Assembly (NCBI GenBank): GCA_016219165.1 | Contig: JACRCB010000171.1 | Span: 1-9,435, forward strand | Length of the DNA: 9,435 bases | Source of the DNA: Deltaproteobacteria bacterium | Lineage (GTDB): Bacteria; Desulfobacterota; GWC2-55-46; DRQE01 | Direction: 5' to 3' | Part shown: positions 7,527-9,435 of the stretch, one piece after another | Layout of the letters: each line of letters begins with the position of its first letter | How positions within the stretch are numbered: the stretch's first letter is position 1 | Translations under genes and position numbers: made by a program | Notes under the pieces: model-generated | Told to the model about the DNA's origin: nothing | Seen by the model: the letters and a program-made list of their open reading frames with translations, nothing else | Databases searched by the model: none

Positions 7527-8573
7527 TCAGGAAGATTCCCGCGCTCTTTTTTCGAGGTCTACGAGCCTTCTTTCGAGGTCTTCGAGCCTCTTTCTAACCT
7601 CCGGCAGTTTTGAAGACAGGGCCTTAAGTTTTTTCCATTCATTATGGGGAAGCGCCGGATACCCCGTATAAGCGCCTTTTTCCCTTATGTCCTTTGTAAC
7701 TCCGGATTTCGCGCCTATGATACAATCGTCCGCAATCTCGATATGCCCGGCAAGACCGGCCTGTCCCGCAATCTGGACACGCCTTCCCACCTTTGTCGAA
7801 CCGGAAATGCCTGCCTGCGCCACAATGACGCAATCCTCTCCTATCCTTACGTTGTGGGCAATCTGGACGAGGTTGTCTATCTTTGTTCCCCTTCCGACGG
7901 CGGTCTCCCCCACGGTCGCCCTGTCGATAGTAACGCACGAGCCGACCTCCACGTCGTCCCCTATCCTTACCGTGCCGGTCTGCGGAATCTTGATGTATTT
8001 ACCGCCATCCCTCGCGTATCCGAACCCGTCGCTCCCCAGAACGGAGTTACAGTGGATTATGACCCTTTTGCCGATGCCGGTACCTTCCCTTACGGAGACA
8101 TTGGAATATATGGTTGTGCCTTCGCCTATTGTAACATTACGGCCGATATATACGCCAGGATAGATGATTGCCCCGTCCCCGATATCCGCCCCATCCTCGA
8201 TAACCGCGTACGCCCCTATCGAAACCCTCTGGCCGAGTCTGGCCGAGGGGTGTATTTCCGCCTTCGGGTGGACCCCGGCCTCCGGCAGGAGCGGGGGTTT
8301 AAACTCTTTCAAAAGGACGGCGAAGGCAAGGTACGGGTTCTTTGTAAGAAGAAGGTTTTTCCCTTCGACGGGAGGTATATCTTCCGATACGACGACGGCC
8401 GATGCATTCGTCTCTTTCAGGTATTTCCCGTAGCGGGGATTGGAGAGAAAGGTGATGTCCCCCTGCCTTGCCTCCTCTATTGCGGCCACCCCCCGTATAA
8501 GAACGGAGCTGTCCCCGAGGACCCTTCCACCCACCTTCTTTGCAATCTCTCCGAGCGTTTTTACGCAGGCCAT
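7527..8573 (-). CDS. lpxD: UDP-3-O-(3-hydroxyacyl)glucosamine N-acyltransferase
   Basis: Trimeric cytoplasmic acyltransferase that adds the N-linked 3-hydroxyacyl chain to UDP-3-O-acyl-glucosamine, the third step of lipid A synthesis. The 348-residue product has the uridine-binding N-terminal domain (about 1-100), then a hexapeptide-repeat beta-helix (about 100-295) with catalytic H240 in QIAHN (E. coli H239), and a C-terminal charged coiled-coil helix (about 322-346). Length and domain order are normal. The ATG at 8571-8573 is four bases from the terminal repeat of the element upstream. The best ribosome-binding match, CAGAGG, lies inside that repeat about 11 nt away, so expression of lpxD may depend on the element. 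Confidence 0.97.
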   Translation of the reverse strand: MACVKTLGEIAKKVGGRVLGDSSVLIRGVAAIEEARQGDITFLSNPRYGKYLKETNASAVVVSEDIPPVEGKNLLLTKNPYLAFAVLLKEFKPPLLPEAGVHPKAEIHPSARLGQRVSIGAYAVIEDGADIGDGAIIYPGVYIGRNVTIGEGTTIYSNVSVREGTGIGKRVIIHCNSVLGSDGFGYARDGGKYIKIPQTGTVRIGDDVEVGSCVTIDRATVGETAVGRGTKIDNLVQIAHNVRIGEDCVIVAQAGISGSTKVGRRVQIAGQAGLAGHIEIADDCIIGAKSGVTKDIREKGAYTGYPALPHNEWKKLKALSSKLPEVRKRLEDLERRLVDLEKRARESS

Positions 8574-8584
8574 ATATTAAGGAA

Positions 8585-8590
8585 CCTCTG
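8585..8590 (-). promoter_or_regulatory. Candidate lpxD ribosome site inside the terminal repeat
   Basis: CAGAGG on the coding strand, 11 nt before the lpxD ATG. Spacing is longer than ideal, but nothing better lies closer, because the intervening bases are TTCCTTAATAT. Confidence 0.4.
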
Positions 8591-8601
8591 ATTAAATGCT
8601 T

Positions 8602-8660
8602 TTTGGGGGAAACCTTCGGGCACCCACCCGCAGGGTGGGTCGGAAAGGTTCTCCCCCAAA
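8602..8660. repeat. Hairpin A of the element
   Basis: Outer arms 8602-8616 and 8645-8660 pair over 15 bp with one bulged C (8651). Inside, ACCCACCC (8622-8629) and GGGTGGGT (8633-8640) form a perfect 8-bp stem closed by a GCA loop. The same tip occurs at 50-77 in the left repeat with one visible substitution. Either strand lacks a U-run after it, so I do not call it a terminator. Confidence 0.85.
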
Positions 8661-8675
8661 CCCCTTTCCAAAGAC

Positions 8676-8772
8676 TTTCAGTTACAGGTGGCTGTCCCAC
8701 CCGCTTATTTTTGTCAATAAATTCATATGGTTTCTCGGTTAGGGTGGGGCAGCCACCTATAGTAACTGAAAA
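8676..8772. repeat. Central inverted repeat of the element
   Basis: The left arm 8676-8702 (TTTCAGTTAC, then AGGTGGCTGTCCCACCC) pairs with 8742-8772 (GGGTGGGGCAGCCACCT, then GTAACTGAAA). There is one G-T type difference and a 3-base insertion in the right arm. The loop between the arms, about 39 nt, is AT-rich. Confidence 0.85.
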
Positions 8773-8785
8773 TTTTTGAAGAGAG

Positions 8786-8821
8786 TTTGAGAGAAACTTT
8801 TTATAAAAAGTTTCTCTCAAA
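8786..8821. repeat. Hairpin B, a 36-bp perfect palindrome
   Basis: Two 18-base arms (8786-8803 and 8804-8821) are exact reverse complements, with a TTTTTATAAAAA centre. Outer bases TTTGAGAGAAAC parallel TTTGGGGGAAAC of hairpin A, so it looks like the same unit with the GC-rich tip lost. Confidence 0.9.
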
Positions 8822-8840
8822 AGAATTAATCAGAGATTCC

Positions 8841-9359
8841 TTACTTTTTTGCGCCTTTGTTGTGAGTCTCTATCACATCTTTCGTCATATCCGCGTCCTG
8901 CGGGCCGTAGATTATGCCCCCCATGGAATATTCGAGGACGTAGGCGTACCCCTTTTCCTTCGCGATATCCCGGACTATATCTTTCAATTCCCTTATTATC
9001 TCTTCCTCGCGTTTGCCTCTTTTCTTGTTGAGTTCATCGCCGTAGCGCATGAATTCTTTCTGGAGCGCTTGGCTCTTTGTCTCGAGGTCCTTTTCTTTCG
9101 CGTCCTTGGTGTCCTTGTTCCAGAGGCTGCCTTTTTTGTCGATTTCATCTTTCAGTTTTTTGAGTTCATCCTGTCTTGCGCTGAGCTCATTCTCGATTTT
9201 CTGCGCTTCCTTTTTGAGTTCATCCTTTGCCTTTACCCCGGCATCGCATTCATTAAGCGCCCGCTGAAGGTCGGCATACGCTATCTTGAATTCTCCCGCC
9301 TCCGCCTTTAAGACAAGTGTAAAAAGAACCAGGAACGCGATTGCAAACGCCTTTTTCAT
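8841..9359 (-). CDS. OmpH/Skp family periplasmic chaperone
   Basis: A 172-residue member of the OmpH/Skp family, whose E. coli member is a trimeric periplasmic chaperone that holds unfolded outer-membrane proteins on their way to the Bam complex. A signal peptide is clear: MKK, a hydrophobic core (4-17) and a KAEA/GE cleavage site after residue 21. The mature part starts with FKIAYADLQRAL, typical of the family. A long charged coiled coil (about 42-125) forms the tentacles, and a C-terminal hydrophobic strand (YAYVLEYS) returns to the body domain. AGGAG lies 6 nt before the ATG. A position upstream of lpxD is classic, usually with bamA before it, which would lie beyond the right edge. The stop codon falls within the terminal repeat of the adjacent element. 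Confidence 0.93.
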   Translation of the reverse strand: MKKAFAIAFLVLFTLVLKAEAGEFKIAYADLQRALNECDAGVKAKDELKKEAQKIENELSARQDELKKLKDEIDKKGSLWNKDTKDAKEKDLETKSQALQKEFMRYGDELNKKRGKREEEIIRELKDIVRDIAKEKGYAYVLEYSMGGIIYGPQDADMTKDVIETHNKGAKK

Positions 9360-9396
9360 TTCCGTCTCCTTTTTGTTGTTCTGTTTTTAGGGGAAT

Positions 9397-9435
9397 TCCG
9401 TTCAAAGACTCCCGGTTGAAAGTTTTTTGAACGGA
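9397..9435. repeat. Hairpin upstream of ompH
   Basis: Arms TCCGTTCAAA (9397-9406) and TTTGAACGGA (9426-9435) pair perfectly over 10 bp. Pairing can continue inward (GACT with AGTTT, one wobble and one bulge), leaving a loop around CCCGGTTGAA. It reaches the window edge, so its full size is unknown. It lies between ompH and whatever gene precedes it. On the ompH strand it is not followed by a U-run. Confidence 0.6.

Larger units (their letters stand above)
8578..8843. mobile_element. Nested inverted-repeat element, MITE-like
   Basis: Fills nearly all of the ompH-lpxD gap. Terminal inverted repeats of 18 bp (8578-8595 and 8826-8843) match at 17 of 18 positions. Both arms share one layout from the outside in: terminal repeat, a T-rich spacer, a hairpin with G/A-rich arms, a C/T-rich stretch, TTTCAGTTAC, then AGGTGGCTG-CCCACCC. 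The arms meet around a loop of about 39 nt (8703-8741). The outermost TA on each side (8578-8579, 8842-8843) could be a TA target duplication, as with IS630/Tc1-like MITEs. It has no coding capacity, so any transposition would need a transposase supplied in trans. The right end includes the ompH stop codon. Mobility is inferred; the structure is directly visible. Confidence 0.75.

Noticed and set aside
7644..8591. Long plus-strand open frame (315 codons) opposite lpxD
   Set aside because: It is the antisense of a clear lpxD gene. Its translation shows no recognisable fold, and openness reflects the codon use of lpxD.
8602..8660. Hairpin A (and the related hairpin at 37-90) as intrinsic terminators
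   Set aside because: Stems are strong, but neither strand has a U-run after the stem, and a terminator here would cut the operon before lpxD.
8705..8735. Possible sigma70 promoter for lpxD around TTGACA (minus strand) in the central loop
   Set aside because: TTGACA is present, but no acceptable -10 box occurs at 16-18 nt spacing; the bases there are the GC-rich arm of the element.
8299..8820. Minus-strand frame running through the repeat element into the lpxD start
   Set aside because: Its first part is translated hairpin sequence and the rest is out of frame with LpxD, so it is a shadow and not a protein of the element.
8578..8843. CRISPR array or tRNA-like structure as explanation for the repeats
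   Set aside because: There are no regularly spaced direct repeats and no cloverleaf or CCA end; the pattern is inverted, not direct.

Overview
The window carries one tightly packed, minus-strand operon for lipid A/Kdo synthesis and its export. In transcription order (right to left) it reads: ompH/skp-like periplasmic chaperone, lpxD, fabZ, lpxA, a Gfo/Idh/MocA oxidoreductase, lpxB, msbA, a DUF374 (LpxJ-like) acyltransferase, waaA/kdtA. This indicates a Gram-negative diderm. The order lpxD-fabZ-lpxA-oxidoreductase-lpxB-msbA-DUF374-waaA resembles my recollection of Deltaproteobacteria (Desulfuromonadales type) and similar lineages such as Nitrospirota. The exact taxon cannot be fixed from the sequence alone. 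No plus-strand gene is supported.

How the genes work together: LpxA puts the first 3-hydroxyacyl chain on UDP-GlcNAc, and LpxD adds the N-linked chain after deacetylation. FabZ competes for the same 3-hydroxyacyl-ACP pool. LpxB joins two sugars into the disaccharide, WaaA adds Kdo, the DUF374 protein probably adds a secondary acyl chain, and MsbA flips the product across the inner membrane. OmpH/Skp assists outer-membrane proteins. LpxC, LpxH/LpxI, LpxK and BamA are not in the window. From lpxD to waaA the genes are 3-16 nt apart or overlap, except for a 137-nt lpxD-fabZ spacer. The long ompH-lpxD gap holds a repeat.

The unusual parts are mostly non-coding. The ompH-lpxD gap (8574-8840) is almost entirely a nested inverted-repeat element of about 266 bp. 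It has 18-bp terminal inverted repeats, a hairpin in each arm, and TA dinucleotides at both ends, so it resembles a MITE. A related half-unit lies at 1-115, immediately after the waaA stop. In both places the repeat end abuts or overlaps the stop codon of the upstream gene. A shorter REP-like palindrome lies in the lpxD-fabZ spacer, and another hairpin lies upstream of ompH at the window edge.

The DUF374 acyltransferase is broken by a -1 shift at a run of nine A. It may be a sequencing error, a phase-variable tract or a site of transcriptional slippage. The Gfo/Idh/MocA enzyme between lpxA and lpxB recalls GnnA of the 2,3-diamino-glucose pathway, but no GnnB aminotransferase is present here.
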